Of a DNA stretch of 64,000 nt, positions 18,901 to 27,357 are shown one piece after another. The DNA lies in assembly GCA_016219275.1 (NCBI GenBank), contig JACRBM010000058.1, forward strand, positions 141,348 through 205,347, in the 5' to 3' direction. Positions within the stretch are counted from its first letter, which is position 1; each line of letters begins with the position of its first letter. The DNA is from Chloroflexota bacterium (GTDB lineage Bacteria; Chloroflexota; Anaerolineae; UBA4142). The translations under genes were made by a program, and so were the position numbers. Under the pieces are notes generated by a model. That model saw nothing but the letters and a program-made list of their open reading frames with translations, was not told the origin of the DNA and made no database searches.

Positions 18901-19714
18901 CTACTTGCAGGCGCTCGCGCGTGATGTAACGGCTTTGTCCGATCCAACCGGCGCGCCGTTGCCCGATCCGTTCACCGTCCTCGCGCGACCCGAGTTCATG
19001 TCGCGCACCGTCGAGGCGTACCGCGCCGTGCTCGCCAAGAGTCCGAACCTCGCCGCGCGACTCGTGCTCGCCGAGTTGTACGAAGGAAACGGGCAACTCG
19101 ACCGCGCGCGCCAAGAGTTGGAGCAAGCCGTCCAGACCGCGCCGAACGAAATCAACGCGCATCTCGCCTTGGTAAATTTCCTATCGCAAAACGGACAGAT
19201 CGAACCGGCGGTGAAGGCGATGCAACGCATGATGGAATTGTACGCGCCGAGCAATCCGGACTATGCGCGCCTACAAGAATTTTTGCGGCAGTTGCAAAAT
19301 CTCCAGACCGCGATTCAGAACGCGCAAAAAGCGCCGAACGACCCCAAGCCGCATCGCGATCTCGCGGCGATGTGGCGCGCGCGCGGTCAGCCGCAGTTTG
19401 CCGTGCCCGAGTACGCCATCGTCGCGCGTCTCGCGCCGACCGAGTACGACGCGCAGAAAAACCTGGCGCTGTTGAATTTGCAGTTAGGTAAGATGGATGA
19501 CGCGCAGAGCGCGCTCGTCGCCGCCGTGGCGCTCGCGCCGGAAAACGAAAAATCGTTTTGGCAGAACGCGCAAGCCGTGCTCAACGCGCACAAGGCGCGT
19601 CAATTCGACGAGGCGATGCGCGCCGCGCAAGCCGCCGTGGCGCTCGCGCCGGAGAATGATCGTCCGGCATTGCAGGCGTACATCCAGTTGTTAAAAGATC
19701 AAGCGAAAAAATAG
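15935..19714 (+). CDS. O-antigen ligase/polymerase-like membrane protein with C-terminal TPR domain
   Basis: 1259 residues. The first ~600 contain about a dozen membrane segments with the Wzy/WaaL region (SQSRGPWLGLAGGLFAFIVI; the periplasmic loop has YGPEAMYVAFNP and RSHNETFDALVTTG). A charged linker at about 600-630 (RRRKRRSTARP) is followed by four more helices, and from about 790 to the end by TPR units rich in Ala, Arg and Leu. Such proteins ligate or polymerise surface glycans outside the membrane, and the TPR part may recruit partners. It is followed by a lipid-carrier sugar transferase and a nucleotide-sugar dehydrogenase, so a surface polysaccharide role fits. Exact substrate unknown. 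Confidence 0.88.
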   Translation: MLTRLSNFCDKLLEAGWLAALIVAPIYFDIYSSRVFEPDKAGLVRSLALIMVAAWVIKRVETGFLRAPLRASILEWTRENPLLLPTLAVVIVYLISTLFSVAPSVSFWGSYQRLQGAYSMFSYIVIFLMTVTSLRTRAQLDRALNVVVLTSFPVAFYGLLQHFEMDPLPWGGDTTVRIAANMGNSIFVAAYLIMAVPLALARWMQSLARVSADTLPRVPIVAAAALALAALMTLWLFNFMAGTIFAIALLVVALIVAWLTRTPLRDWLVLASFTLILAAQAVAIFFSQSRGPWLGLAGGLFAFIVIYALARGARKVMLGAIGMAILAVAFLVLFNLPNTPLAPLKQVPYLGRLGQVFDAEPGSTGRVRELIWEGALQLVVPHAPLWSPLSGDDAINVIRPLVGYGPEAMYVAFNPFYPPELGRTEARNASPDRSHNETFDALVTTGLLGFGAYILLFISVFYFGLKWLGFIQSSDQRNAFVALWLIGGSLAALVVGAWRGWNYIGVALPAGMVVGLLVFLVLDALRARDFARIEGERALLLSALLAALIAHFFEIHFGIAIVATRTYFWFYAALLVLIGMNRLSDETRPSPAPESARVEPEESPKDARRRKRRSTARPVEPARREAEMSPAPVLGWTAAATLVMLTLAFCFVTNQAGSPSAFGALERALLYKGTEQTFGVLLLFLLTWIILGIVGLSAEMPRSGVTRDAWTLSIALYAVLSFTAWVWYVLLQLRWLTQPGDQTEMFINALGLYYIAFLLAVGVLGFALAASARGEAVARFQPANMVATPLLILVVGGLIYTTNFAGVQADIYYKAGTNYDAAGAWDRSITAYQRAFDLQPTQDFYALFLGRAYLEGARAINDSAQRTSLLTASQRTLELARQMNPLNTDHSANLARLFRLTTTLTEAPAEKTARIQKSIGYYGDATRLSPNAAHLRNEWALTYMLANDLPKMREQLDISLSLDTTFAQTYLYWGEYYRITGDLNKAIDFYLQALARDVTALSDPTGAPLPDPFTVLARPEFMSRTVEAYRAVLAKSPNLAARLVLAELYEGNGQLDRARQELEQAVQTAPNEINAHLALVNFLSQNGQIEPAVKAMQRMMELYAPSNPDYARLQEFLRQLQNLQTAIQNAQKAPNDPKPHRDLAAMWRARGQPQFAVPEYAIVARLAPTEYDAQKNLALLNLQLGKMDDAQSALVAAVALAPENEKSFWQNAQAVLNAHKARQFDEAMRAAQAAVALAPENDRPALQAYIQLLKDQAKK

Positions 19715-19744
19715 CGACGACCCGTCGTCATCCCAATCCGAACC

Positions 19745-20740
19745 ATGACGAACTTGCTTTTGATATTTGCCACCGCGCTCGTTTTTGCGATTGCCGCGAC
19801 GCCCATCGCGCGGCAGATCGCGTTGCGTGTCGGCATCATCAACGCGCCAAAAGCGAACCGCTTTTCGACCAAGCGCATTCCGATGCTGGGTGGCATCGCG
19901 ATGTACGCCGCGTTCATTCTCGCGGTGATATTGTTCGCCGACCGGTTTTACATTTCGCAAATGATCGGCATTCTCGTCGGCGCAACCTGGGTGTCGTTGC
20001 TCGGCGTGTGGGATGATCGCGCGACGCTCCATCCGTTCGTCAAGCTGATCGGACAAATTCTCGGCGCGCTCATTTTGGTGATGACCGGGTTGACCGTCGA
20101 GTTCCTGCATCAACCGGTGTTGAACGCGGCGGTCACGGTACTCTGGGTCGTGGGCATCACGAACGCGATCAATTTTCTGGACAATATGGATGGTCTATCG
20201 AGCGGCGTGGCGGCAATCGCGGCGCTTTTTTTTCTGCTCCTTGCCGCGTGGAATGGACAAATCCTGGTCGGGAGTCTCGCCGCCGCGTTGCTCGGCGCGT
20301 CGCTCGGTTTCTTGCTGTACAATTTCAATCCCGCCTCCATTTTCATGGGCGATGCGGGATCGTTGTTCATCGGCTTTGTGCTCGCGGCAGTTGGCATCAA
20401 GTTACGTTTTCCAAACAATGTAGACCTCGTGACCTGGATGGTGCCGGTGTTTGTGCTCGGTTTGCCGATTTTCGACACGACGCTCATCACCTTATCGCGG
20501 ATGCGGCGACGCGTGCCGTTCTACGTCGGTGGTAAAGATCACTTGTCGCATCGGCTTGTCAAGCTGGGTCTGACGACGCGGCGTGCGGTGCTGACGTGTT
20601 ACGCGCTGGCGGCGATCCTGGGTTTGCTCGCGCTGTTCGTTTCACAAGCCGATGTGATGCAGGCGTACATCGTCGCGGCGCTGGTCGCGCTTATCGCGCT
20701 GGTCGCATTGTGGCGGCTCGAACGCTCCTTGGTCGTTTGA
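19745..20740 (+). CDS. Undecaprenyl-phosphate GlcNAc-1-phosphate transferase-like (WecA/TagO family)
   Basis: 331 residues with about ten membrane helices. Family motifs are the Asp pair in GVWDDRATLHP, NFLDNMDGLSSG, FMGDAGSLFIGF and the basic loop KDHLSHRLVKLGLTTR. The family transfers a sugar phosphate from UDP-HexNAc to polyprenyl phosphate at the inner face of the membrane and so starts teichoic acid or O-antigen synthesis. It lies between the ligase-like gene and the nucleotide-sugar dehydrogenase with short gaps, consistent with one glycan operon. MraY is less likely from the HLSHR motif. Confidence 0.92.
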   Translation: MTNLLLIFATALVFAIAATPIARQIALRVGIINAPKANRFSTKRIPMLGGIAMYAAFILAVILFADRFYISQMIGILVGATWVSLLGVWDDRATLHPFVKLIGQILGALILVMTGLTVEFLHQPVLNAAVTVLWVVGITNAINFLDNMDGLSSGVAAIAALFFLLLAAWNGQILVGSLAAALLGASLGFLLYNFNPASIFMGDAGSLFIGFVLAAVGIKLRFPNNVDLVTWMVPVFVLGLPIFDTTLITLSRMRRRVPFYVGGKDHLSHRLVKLGLTTRRAVLTCYALAAILGLLALFVSQADVMQAYIVAALVALIALVALWRLERSLVV

Positions 20741-20783
20741 CCCACACGTTGCACTATTGCTTATTCCTATCTATGTGGAGGCG

Positions 20784-22148
20784 ATGTTGAATCTCAAAAC
20801 AAAAATCGGTAAACGTCAAGCGCACGTCGCGGTGATTGGGTTGGGTTATGTGGGTTTGCCGCTCGCGGTTCAATTCGCGCGCGAAGGTTTTCCGGTGGTG
20901 GGGGTAGATATTGACGCGCGCAAAATCGCGAGTCTGGCAAAGGGGGTGAGTTACATTCCCGATGTGCCGACCGATGACTTGTTGCGCGTGATCGCGAAAA
21001 AGAAATTTGCCGCGACCACTGATTACGCTTTGTTGAGCGATGCGGACGTGATTTTTATTTGTGTGCCCACGCCGTTCGACAAGATGAAAGCGCCCGATCT
21101 CAAACCAGTGATTGCGGCGACCGAAGGCATCGCGCCGCGCTTGCAACGCGGGCAACTGGTGATCTTGCAGAGCACGACGTACCCTGGGACAACGGAAGAA
21201 GTCTGCTTGCCGATTCTCGAAACGAGTGGACTCAAAGCCGGTGTGGATTTTCATCTCGCCTTTTCGCCGGAGCGGATTGATCCCGGCGCGACGAATAGCG
21301 CGGGTTGGAACGTCAAGAACACGCCCAAGGTGCTCGGCGGTCTCACGCCGCGCTGCACCGAGTTAGCGAAGGCGTTGCTCGTGCATCTCACGCCGGCGGT
21401 ACACGTCGTTTCGTCGCCGCGCGCGGCGGAGATGAGCAAACTGCTCGAAAATATTTTTCGGTCGGTCAACATCGCGCTCGTCAACGAGCTGGCGCACTTG
21501 AGCGAGCGGATGGATATTGATATCTGGGAAGTGATTGACGCGGCGAAGACGAAACCGTTTGGGTTTATGCCGTTCTATCCGGGAGCTGGAGTGGGTGGCC
21601 ACTGCATTCCGGTTGACCCGTACTATCTTTCGTGGAAGGCGCGCGAGTACGATTTCTTTACGCGTTTTATCGAACTGGCGGCGGACATTAACGCGGGGAT
21701 GCCGTACCACGTTGTGAAACTTGTGAGCGACGCGTTGAGTGATCGCGGCAAGACGTTGCATGGCGCGAACGTGCTCGTGCTCGGCGTCGCGTTCAAATCG
21801 AACGTGGACGACGCGCGCAACTCGCCAGCCGAACGCGTCATCGAGATTTTGCTCGAACGCGGCGCCAAGGTGAACTATCACGATCCGTATGTTCCAGAGT
21901 TTCATGTCGGCGACGATGTGTTTTATCGCGAACGCGTGACCTTGCGCTCGGCGCCGCTGACGCGTCAGACGCTGCGCGCGAGTGATGTTGTCGTCATCGT
22001 CACCGCGCATCGCGATGTAAACTACCAACTCGTCGTGACGCACGCGCCAGTGCTCGTGGATTCGGCGAACATTACAAAGAACCTGGGTCACGCGGAAAAA
22101 ATCACGCGGCTGGGCGCGCCGCCGCGAAGGAAAGCAAGTCATGTCTGA
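20784..22148 (+). CDS. Nucleotide sugar dehydrogenase (UDP-HexNAc/UDP-glucose 6-dehydrogenase family)
   Basis: 454 residues. The Rossmann motif VAVIGLGYVGLPLAVQFARE is near residue 15, with substrate loop FSPERIDPG and catalytic cysteine in VGGHCIPVDPYYL. It performs the four-electron oxidation of a UDP-sugar to the uronic acid. The FSPER/GGHCIPVDPYYL combination resembles WecC/CapL-type enzymes acting on UDP-N-acetylhexosamines. The start is uncertain: ATG at 20784 has GGAGG only two bases away, TTG at 20787 would be better spaced, and a longer TTG start at 20757 is possible. It overlaps gmk by 8 bases. Confidence 0.92.
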   Translation: MLNLKTKIGKRQAHVAVIGLGYVGLPLAVQFAREGFPVVGVDIDARKIASLAKGVSYIPDVPTDDLLRVIAKKKFAATTDYALLSDADVIFICVPTPFDKMKAPDLKPVIAATEGIAPRLQRGQLVILQSTTYPGTTEEVCLPILETSGLKAGVDFHLAFSPERIDPGATNSAGWNVKNTPKVLGGLTPRCTELAKALLVHLTPAVHVVSSPRAAEMSKLLENIFRSVNIALVNELAHLSERMDIDIWEVIDAAKTKPFGFMPFYPGAGVGGHCIPVDPYYLSWKAREYDFFTRFIELAADINAGMPYHVVKLVSDALSDRGKTLHGANVLVLGVAFKSNVDDARNSPAERVIEILLERGAKVNYHDPYVPEFHVGDDVFYRERVTLRSAPLTRQTLRASDVVVIVTAHRDVNYQLVVTHAPVLVDSANITKNLGHAEKITRLGAPPRRKASHV

Positions 22149-22770
22149 TTCTGAAACATTGACGATCCCATCCTTGCAGCAACCGGCGTTGTTGATCGTC
22201 GTGTCGGGTCCATCGGGGGTCGGCAAAGACGCGGCGCTGAAACGAATGCGCGAGCTGAACTATCCGTTTCACTTTCTCGTCACGTGCACCACGCGACCCA
22301 AACGCGAGAACGAAGTGGACGGCACGGACTATCACTTTATCACGAAAGAACAATTCGCCGAGATGCGCGCGCGCGATGAGTTTCTCGAACACGCGGTCGT
22401 GTACGGGCACGAGTACGGCAATTCCAAGCAAGAAGTGCGCGCGGCGCTCACGCGCGGCGAGGACGTGATCATGCGAATTGACGTGCAGGGCGCGTCCACG
22501 GTGCGTAAGATCGTGCCCGATGCCGTGTTCATTTTCCTACTGCCGCCTTCGATGCAAGTGTTGGAACGGCGCCTGCGTTCGCGGCGCACCGAGCCAGAAG
22601 AGTACTTGCAGATTCGTCTGCACGCCGCGCGACTCGAAATGAACGAAGTAGACAAGTTCGACTATGCGATTGTGAACGAAGACGACGCGCTCGATGAAAC
22701 GGCGGATGCGATTCAAGGCATCATCGAAGCGGAAAAACTTCGCGTCAAACCGCGGCAAGTGAATTTATGA
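22141..22770 (+). CDS. gmk: Guanylate kinase
   Basis: 209 residues. P-loop SGPSGVGKDAALKRM, then TTRPKRENEVDGTDYHFI and ...EFLEHAVVYGHEYG, the GMP-binding region. It converts GMP to GDP with ATP. The loop has GKDAA where most family members have GKGT, a mild variation. It overlaps the preceding dehydrogenase gene by 8 bases and so is translationally coupled to an unrelated pathway gene. Confidence 0.95.
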   Translation: MSDSETLTIPSLQQPALLIVVSGPSGVGKDAALKRMRELNYPFHFLVTCTTRPKRENEVDGTDYHFITKEQFAEMRARDEFLEHAVVYGHEYGNSKQEVRAALTRGEDVIMRIDVQGASTVRKIVPDAVFIFLLPPSMQVLERRLRSRRTEPEEYLQIRLHAARLEMNEVDKFDYAIVNEDDALDETADAIQGIIEAEKLRVKPRQVNL

Positions 22771-22864
22771 TTTTCGATTTAGAATTTCAAAAACCCAAAT
22801 CCAAACGATCAGACGGACGCGTGGCACGATGCGCCAGTTGATATGGATGTTGAACGCGTACTAT

Positions 22865-22893
22865 TTTTGAATTTCAAAATCGCGTGGTATAAT
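22865..22893 (+). promoter_or_regulatory. Promoter of yebC-ruvC-ruvA
   Basis: TTTTGA (22865-22870), 17 bases, TATAAT (22888-22893) with extended TGG. I see no SOS-type operator here. Confidence 0.65.
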
Positions 22894-22926
22894 GCGATTG
22901 AACTCGTCAATGATGGGAGGACGTCA

Positions 22927-23682
22927 ATGTCTGGACATTCTAAATGGGCGCAGATCAAACGGAAAAAGGGCGTCGCCGACGTCAAGAAAGGCGCGATCTT
23001 TACCCGGCTTGGACGCGAAATTTCGCTCGCCGCGCGTGAAGGCGGTGGCGACCCCAACGCGAATTTTACGTTACGTCTCGCGGTGGACAAGGCGCGCGCA
23101 TCGAACATGCCGAAGGAAAACATCGAGCGCGCGATCAAGCGCGGCACCGGCGAGTTAGCGGAAGGCGGACAACTCGAAGACGTGATGTACGAAGGGTACG
23201 GACCCGGCGGCGCGGCATTGCTCGTGCAAATCCTGACCGACAATCGCAATCGCGCGGCATCCGAAGTGCGACACTTGTTCACGCGCGGCGGCGGCAACCT
23301 CGCGACGGCGAACGCAGTGGCGTGGATGTTCGAGAAACGGGGCGTCATCACGCTCGAACATATCAAGAACCCGGACGACCTCGCGCTCGAATTGATTGAT
23401 GCGGGCGCGGAGGATTACAAAGCCGACGGCGGCACGCTGGATTTGTTCTGCGCGCCGGAGAATTTGAAAACGCTGCGCGACGAACTCAACAAACGCAAGA
23501 TCCCGATCACCTCGGCGGAACTCGCGTGGATCGCCAAGAACCCGGCGACGGTGACGGACGAGCAAGCCGTCTCGACGATGAAATTGATGGAAGCGCTCGA
23601 AGAACACGACGACGTCCAAAAAGTGTTTTCGAACCTCGACATCTCCGATGCGATTATGGCGAAATTCGAGTCCGCCAAATAA
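22927..23682 (+). CDS. yebC: YebC/PmpR-family regulatory protein
   Basis: 251 residues from the ATG at 22927 (GGGAGG upstream; the frame is open further but lacks a second start site of this quality). The N-terminus MSGHSKWAQIKRKKGVAD and the block EGYGPGGAALLVQILTDNRNR are diagnostic. Family members act as DNA-binding regulators or, as shown for some, as ribosome-rescue/translation factors at proline stretches. It is followed after one base by ruvC, the common yebC-ruvC-ruvA arrangement. Confidence 0.96.
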   Translation: MSGHSKWAQIKRKKGVADVKKGAIFTRLGREISLAAREGGGDPNANFTLRLAVDKARASNMPKENIERAIKRGTGELAEGGQLEDVMYEGYGPGGAALLVQILTDNRNRAASEVRHLFTRGGGNLATANAVAWMFEKRGVITLEHIKNPDDLALELIDAGAEDYKADGGTLDLFCAPENLKTLRDELNKRKIPITSAELAWIAKNPATVTDEQAVSTMKLMEALEEHDDVQKVFSNLDISDAIMAKFESAK

Positions 23683-23683
23683 A

Positions 23684-24175
23684 ATGATCATCTTGGGAGT
23701 AGACCCAGGAACGGCGATCACCGGCTATGGTCTGATTGCCAGTGACGGCGATGAACTCCACCTGATCGCGTACGGCGCGATTACGACGCCCGCCGATTGG
23801 CACATGCCGCGGCGTTTGCAACACATCTATCGCGAACTCACCACGCTCATCGCCAAGCATCAGCCGACGGACGCCGTTGTCGAAAAATTATTTTTCAGTA
23901 AGAATGTACGCACCGCGCTGTCTGTCGGTCAGGCACGCGGTGTCGCTTTGCTTGCCGCCGCGCAAGCGAACATCATGCCGCACGAGTACACGCCGCTCGA
24001 AATCAAACAAGCGGTCGTCGGTTACGGGCGCGCGGACAAAGCCCAAGTCCAGCAAATGGTGCGGTTGCTGTTGCAACTCGATCACGTGCCCCAGCCGGAC
24101 GATGCGGCGGACGCGCTCGCGGTCGCGATTTGTCACGCGCATCGCGCGCGCTTTGAAAGGTTGACCCAGGAATGA
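23684..24175 (+). CDS. ruvC: Crossover junction endodeoxyribonuclease RuvC
   Basis: 163 residues. Acidic residues of the RNase H-like active site are visible: D7 in ILGVDPGTAITGYG, E in VVEKLFFSKN, and the pair in QPDDAADALAVAICH. It cuts Holliday junctions as a dimer. The start at 23684 lies one base after the yebC stop. It overlaps ruvA by ATGA. Confidence 0.96.
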   Translation: MIILGVDPGTAITGYGLIASDGDELHLIAYGAITTPADWHMPRRLQHIYRELTTLIAKHQPTDAVVEKLFFSKNVRTALSVGQARGVALLAAAQANIMPHEYTPLEIKQAVVGYGRADKAQVQQMVRLLLQLDHVPQPDDAADALAVAICHAHRARFERLTQE

Positions 24176-24750
24176 TTGCAACGATTCACGGCAAGTTACA
24201 ATCGCGCACCAACGATTCGTTCGTGGTGAACGTCGGCGGCATCGGTCTGCGCGTGCGCGTGACGAGCGGCACGGCGGCAAACCTGGGCGCGCTCGGCAGC
24301 GATGTGATGTTGTTCACGCACTTGCGCGTGCGCGAGGACGAACTTTCGCTGTACGGATTTGCGACCGAAGACGAACTGGGGTTGTTCGAAACCCTGCTCA
24401 CCGTCAGTGGCATCGGTCCCAAAGTGGCGATGGGCATTCTCTCCGCCGCGTCCACCGACACACTACGGATGGCAATCGCGCAAGGCAACGTGGATGTGCT
24501 GACGTCCTTTCCGGGCATTGGCAAGAAAACCGCGCAGAGATTGGTGCTTGAACTCAAGGGTAAGGTGAACGTGAGCGGCTTGGGCGAGGTGAGCGAATTG
24601 ACGCCGCTCGATGAAGACGTGCTCAACGCGTTGATCAACCTGGGTTACAGCGCGGCGGAAGCGGCGCGCGCCGCGCGCGCCGTGCCCGCGTCCGCCAAGA
24701 CGCTCGAAGACCGCTTGCGTGTTGCGTTGCAGTACCTGGGCGGAGGATAG
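24172..24750 (+). CDS. ruvA: Holliday junction branch migration protein RuvA
   Basis: 192 residues. The N-terminal OB fold begins MIATIHGKLQSRTNDSFVVN, two helix-hairpin-helix motifs follow (TVSGIGPKVAMGIL; FPGIGKKTAQRLV), and the C-terminal domain III is near 145-192 (DVLNALINLGYSAAEAARA). RuvA loads RuvB on junctions. ruvB is not next to it; the following genes are unrelated membrane and hypothetical proteins. Confidence 0.96.
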   Translation: MIATIHGKLQSRTNDSFVVNVGGIGLRVRVTSGTAANLGALGSDVMLFTHLRVREDELSLYGFATEDELGLFETLLTVSGIGPKVAMGILSAASTDTLRMAIAQGNVDVLTSFPGIGKKTAQRLVLELKGKVNVSGLGEVSELTPLDEDVLNALINLGYSAAEAARAARAVPASAKTLEDRLRVALQYLGGG

Positions 24751-24753
24751 CCG

Positions 24754-25407
24754 ATGCAAAAACTCCAACAATCGTCCAACCAAAACCTGGGACGTGGTTG
24801 TTTGCTCGTGTTCGCGATTTTCTGGACGCTCATTTCGTGTGTCATCGGCGCGATGTCGGCAGGCGGCGCGATCCTGGCATGGAGCGTGTCCGAACGCAGC
24901 GGCTTTGAATGGTTCATGTTGTTTCCGGTCATTTTCAGTTTGCCATTCATCGGCGTCGGTATCTTTTTGCTCACGGTTGCTTTGCGTCCATTCATCGCGG
25001 GCACGCGGTTGGAAAAAGCGGAGATCACGGTCTCGACGACGACCCCGCGTATCGGAGACGAAGTGACCCTGACGTACTCCCAAGTTTTCAAACGCGCGAC
25101 GGAGGTTGAGAGCATTCAATTCAAGTGGCTCTTGCGCGAAACGGCGCGCTATCGCCGCGGCACGAATACCTACACGGTGACGCACGATAAGGTTGCGCAA
25201 GAATTTTCGTATCCCGCGCGGCGCTACGAAGCGAGCGAACGCTTGAACGTACGCCGCGACTTGGTCGTGCCCGACGATGCGATGCACACGTTCCTCGCGA
25301 CGAACAACAAATTGCAATGGTTCATCCAAGCCACCATCAAGATGAAGGGTTGGCTCGACTATGTCGAAGAGTACGAAATGACGGTGATGCCGGAAGTGAG
25401 GCAGTGA
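24754..25407 (+). CDS. Membrane protein of unknown function (two TM)
   Basis: 217 residues. There are two membrane helices (about 14-42 and 50-75), then a soluble domain of ~140 residues rich in beta-strand-like alternation (AEITVSTTTPRIGDEVTLTY), possibly an immunoglobulin or arrestin-like fold. The stop overlaps the start of the next gene (TGATG), so the two products probably act together. I do not recognise a named family. Confidence 0.75.
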   Translation: MQKLQQSSNQNLGRGCLLVFAIFWTLISCVIGAMSAGGAILAWSVSERSGFEWFMLFPVIFSLPFIGVGIFLLTVALRPFIAGTRLEKAEITVSTTTPRIGDEVTLTYSQVFKRATEVESIQFKWLLRETARYRRGTNTYTVTHDKVAQEFSYPARRYEASERLNVRRDLVVPDDAMHTFLATNNKLQWFIQATIKMKGWLDYVEEYEMTVMPEVRQ

Positions 25408-25802
25408 TGGCGAACGCGGAATTTCAAATCACTCTGCGCGAGGGCGAACCGGCGGGCGCGTTGATGCAGTACGCGCCGAACGGCGTGATTCGCGGCGAGG
25501 TGCGCTTGACGACCGATGGCGCGGTCAACTGTCGCGGCGCGTACTTGCGTTTGATGTGGCACACCGAAGGACGCGGCGACCGCGACGAAGAGAAACTGGG
25601 AGAGATTGTCCTATCGCCCGGCGCGCTACCGGCGAACGCAAACATTCAACGCGCGTTCGAGTTTACGTTGCCGATCGCGCCGTGGAGTTATGCGGGACAG
25701 TATATCAACATCGTTTGGGAAATCGTCGGCGTGGTGGATTTACCGCTGGCGAAGGATATTGTCGCGCGCGAGCCGTTCATCGTCGCGCCGCGTCGCACGT
25801 AG
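25407..25802 (+). CDS. Hypothetical soluble protein, possible beta-sandwich
   Basis: 131 residues from the ATG overlapping the previous stop. Alternating pattern and motifs such as GVIRGEVRLTTDGAVNCRGAYLRL and FEFTLPIAPWSYAGQYINI resemble arrestin/Spo0M-like beta sandwiches, but this is only impression. No signal peptide. Probably a partner of the preceding membrane protein. Function unknown. Confidence 0.7.
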   Translation: MANAEFQITLREGEPAGALMQYAPNGVIRGEVRLTTDGAVNCRGAYLRLMWHTEGRGDRDEEKLGEIVLSPGALPANANIQRAFEFTLPIAPWSYAGQYINIVWEIVGVVDLPLAKDIVAREPFIVAPRRT

Positions 25803-25803
25803 C

Positions 25804-25842
25804 GCAAATTGGAAATTTGCACTGGCAAGTTGGAAACTTGCC
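25804..25842. repeat. Two adjacent small hairpins (GCAAATT... and GGCAAGTT...)
   Basis: GCAAATTGGAAATTTGC (25804-25820) and GGCAAGTTGGAAACTTGCC (25824-25842) lie between two convergent genes. They are repeats of the window's dispersed type and may help end transcription from both sides. Confidence 0.7.
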
Positions 25843-26504
25843 TACAGAATCGCGCGTAATCGTTCGGCAGTGATCGGCTCGGCGCGTTCCAGGCGTTGAA
25901 ACACGTCGTACAGGAAATGATCGAGCGCGCGCAAATCGCCGCCAAAACGCTGGCTTAAAAACTGAATTGCGTCGGGTGTGAACGTAATCGCGCGTGACTC
26001 GCCGCGCGCGAAATAGTCGAGGCGCGTTTGCAAGATCGCGGCGAGGTGCGCGGCGGTTGCCGGTTCGAGGCGTAGCGCGGTGAGCGGCAAGCCGTGCCGC
26101 GCAAACTCGCGAGTGAAATCGGTATGCGTGCCGAGCACGAGCCGCGTGTGTGATGCGGCACCGAGCAAGCGGTTGCGCTCGCGCGAGCCGAGCCGTTGCG
26201 CTTCGTCGAGCAAGAACACGTCGAGCGAGTCGGCGTCGGTTGTAAAACGCGATTGCCCTTCGGCGCGGTACTCGTACGCGACGCGCTTGCCGGCGCGTTT
26301 GAATCGCGCCGCGAGCGCGAGGAGCATCGTCGTTTTGCCAAACCCGCGCGCGCCGAGGATTTGTACATGCGCGTTATCGCGCTCAATCGTCGCGATGAAC
26401 GCATCCGGCAAAACCGCGATGTCCGCCCACTCGTCGTCGGTGAGCGCGCGAAACGGATTGCACTGCAAGCCCAGCGCGTGAAATGGAAAATAGCGGTTCG
26501 ACAT
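25842..26504 (-). CDS. Small AAA-type ATPase
   Basis: 220 residues from the ATG at 26504; the longer frame to 26630 has no sign of being used. Walker A is GARGFGKTTML, Walker B SLDVFLLDEAQRLG, sensor-like VLGTHTDF. The N-terminal HALGLQCNPFRALTDDEW resembles ExeA/TniB-like ATPases that begin with LNPF motifs. The C-terminal part (FLSQRFGGDLRALDHFLYD) is an AAA lid, as in DnaA/Hda-like proteins. Probably a DNA-associated ATPase; no partner gene is adjacent. Confidence 0.75.
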   Translation of the reverse strand: MSNRYFPFHALGLQCNPFRALTDDEWADIAVLPDAFIATIERDNAHVQILGARGFGKTTMLLALAARFKRAGKRVAYEYRAEGQSRFTTDADSLDVFLLDEAQRLGSRERNRLLGAASHTRLVLGTHTDFTREFARHGLPLTALRLEPATAAHLAAILQTRLDYFARGESRAITFTPDAIQFLSQRFGGDLRALDHFLYDVFQRLERAEPITAERLRAIL

Positions 26505-26585
26505 CGCGGGATATTTTACGAGACATCGGCTCGAAATCCAAATCGAAAACCGCAATCGAAAATCGCAAATCGAAGGGAGGTTATC

Positions 26586-27119
26586 TTGAACGACATTTTC
26601 TTCGACCTCGAAACGCAAAAGTCGTTTCAAGAAGTCGGCGGGCGCGAGAACCTCAAGTTGTTGCGCGTGTCGGTCGCGGTGACGTTTGCGACCGCGACGA
26701 ATGAGTTCAAAGCGTACACTGAAAAAGACGTACCCGCGTTGATCGCGGATTTGAAAGCGGCGGAGCGGGTGATCGGTTTCAACATTCTCAACTTTGATTA
26801 TCCGGTATTGAAAGCGTACACGAACGAACGCCTCAACGATTTGAAATCACTCGACTTGCTCGACGACCTGTACAACAAGCTGGGTTTCCGAGTTAGTCTC
26901 GATACGCTCGCGAACGCGACGCTCGGCAAAAATAAATCGGCGGATGGCTTGCAAGCGATTCAATGGTTTCGCGAGGGCAAGCTGGAGGAATTGATCGCGT
27001 ATTGTCGCGATGACGTCGCGGTGACCAAGCAATTGTTCGAGTTTGGACGCGACCAGGGTTACGTGCAGTATCGCGACAAATTCAACCGCGCACATCAAGT
27101 TCGTGTGACGTGGCAGTAG
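26586..27119 (+). CDS. Predicted 3'-5' exonuclease, RNase H-like (DEDD)
   Basis: 177 residues from a TTG start at 26586, preceded by GGGAGG (26574-26580). DIFFDLETQKS holds the first D-x-E, ERVIGFNILNFDYPVL the second block with Asp, and LIAYCRDDVAVTKQL the third with Asp pair. This matches the DEDD exonuclease fold of the YprB/PolB-like predicted exonucleases. Substrate unknown. It is divergent from the AAA gene; the two starts are 82 bases apart. Confidence 0.8.
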   Translation: MNDIFFDLETQKSFQEVGGRENLKLLRVSVAVTFATATNEFKAYTEKDVPALIADLKAAERVIGFNILNFDYPVLKAYTNERLNDLKSLDLLDDLYNKLGFRVSLDTLANATLGKNKSADGLQAIQWFREGKLEELIAYCRDDVAVTKQLFEFGRDQGYVQYRDKFNRAHQVRVTWQ

Positions 27120-27187
27120 GGGTGAGGTATTTGCAACGGATCCGGAATTCGGACGCGCGATGTGGCAAATGCCTCGCCCGTACAATT

Positions 27188-27215
27188 TTGCCGCGTCGCA
27201 CAATCGGCATATAAT
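27188..27215 (+). promoter_or_regulatory. Promoter of the BMP transporter operon
   Basis: TTGCCG (27188-27193), 16 bases, TATAAT (27210-27215), about 140 bases before the lipoprotein start. I saw no recognisable riboswitch in the leader. Confidence 0.6.
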
Positions 27216-27357
27216 TACAGACGAACCCCTATCACAATCCCCATCAAATCATTTCGGTCGGTCGATGTGAAGCGACTCGCGAGAGGAGGTGATGCGTCCC
27301 CAAACTTGCACACCTAACCACTCGGAGTCAGGTTCAGAATCCAAAGGAGGAGTAGGA

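Noticed and set aside
24751..25802. ruvB expected after ruvA
   Set aside because: The two following genes are a two-TM protein and a beta-rich protein without P-loops.
27216..27357. Riboswitch in the leader of the BMP lipoprotein gene
   Set aside because: No purine-riboswitch or other known core could be traced; only a normal ribosome-binding site.
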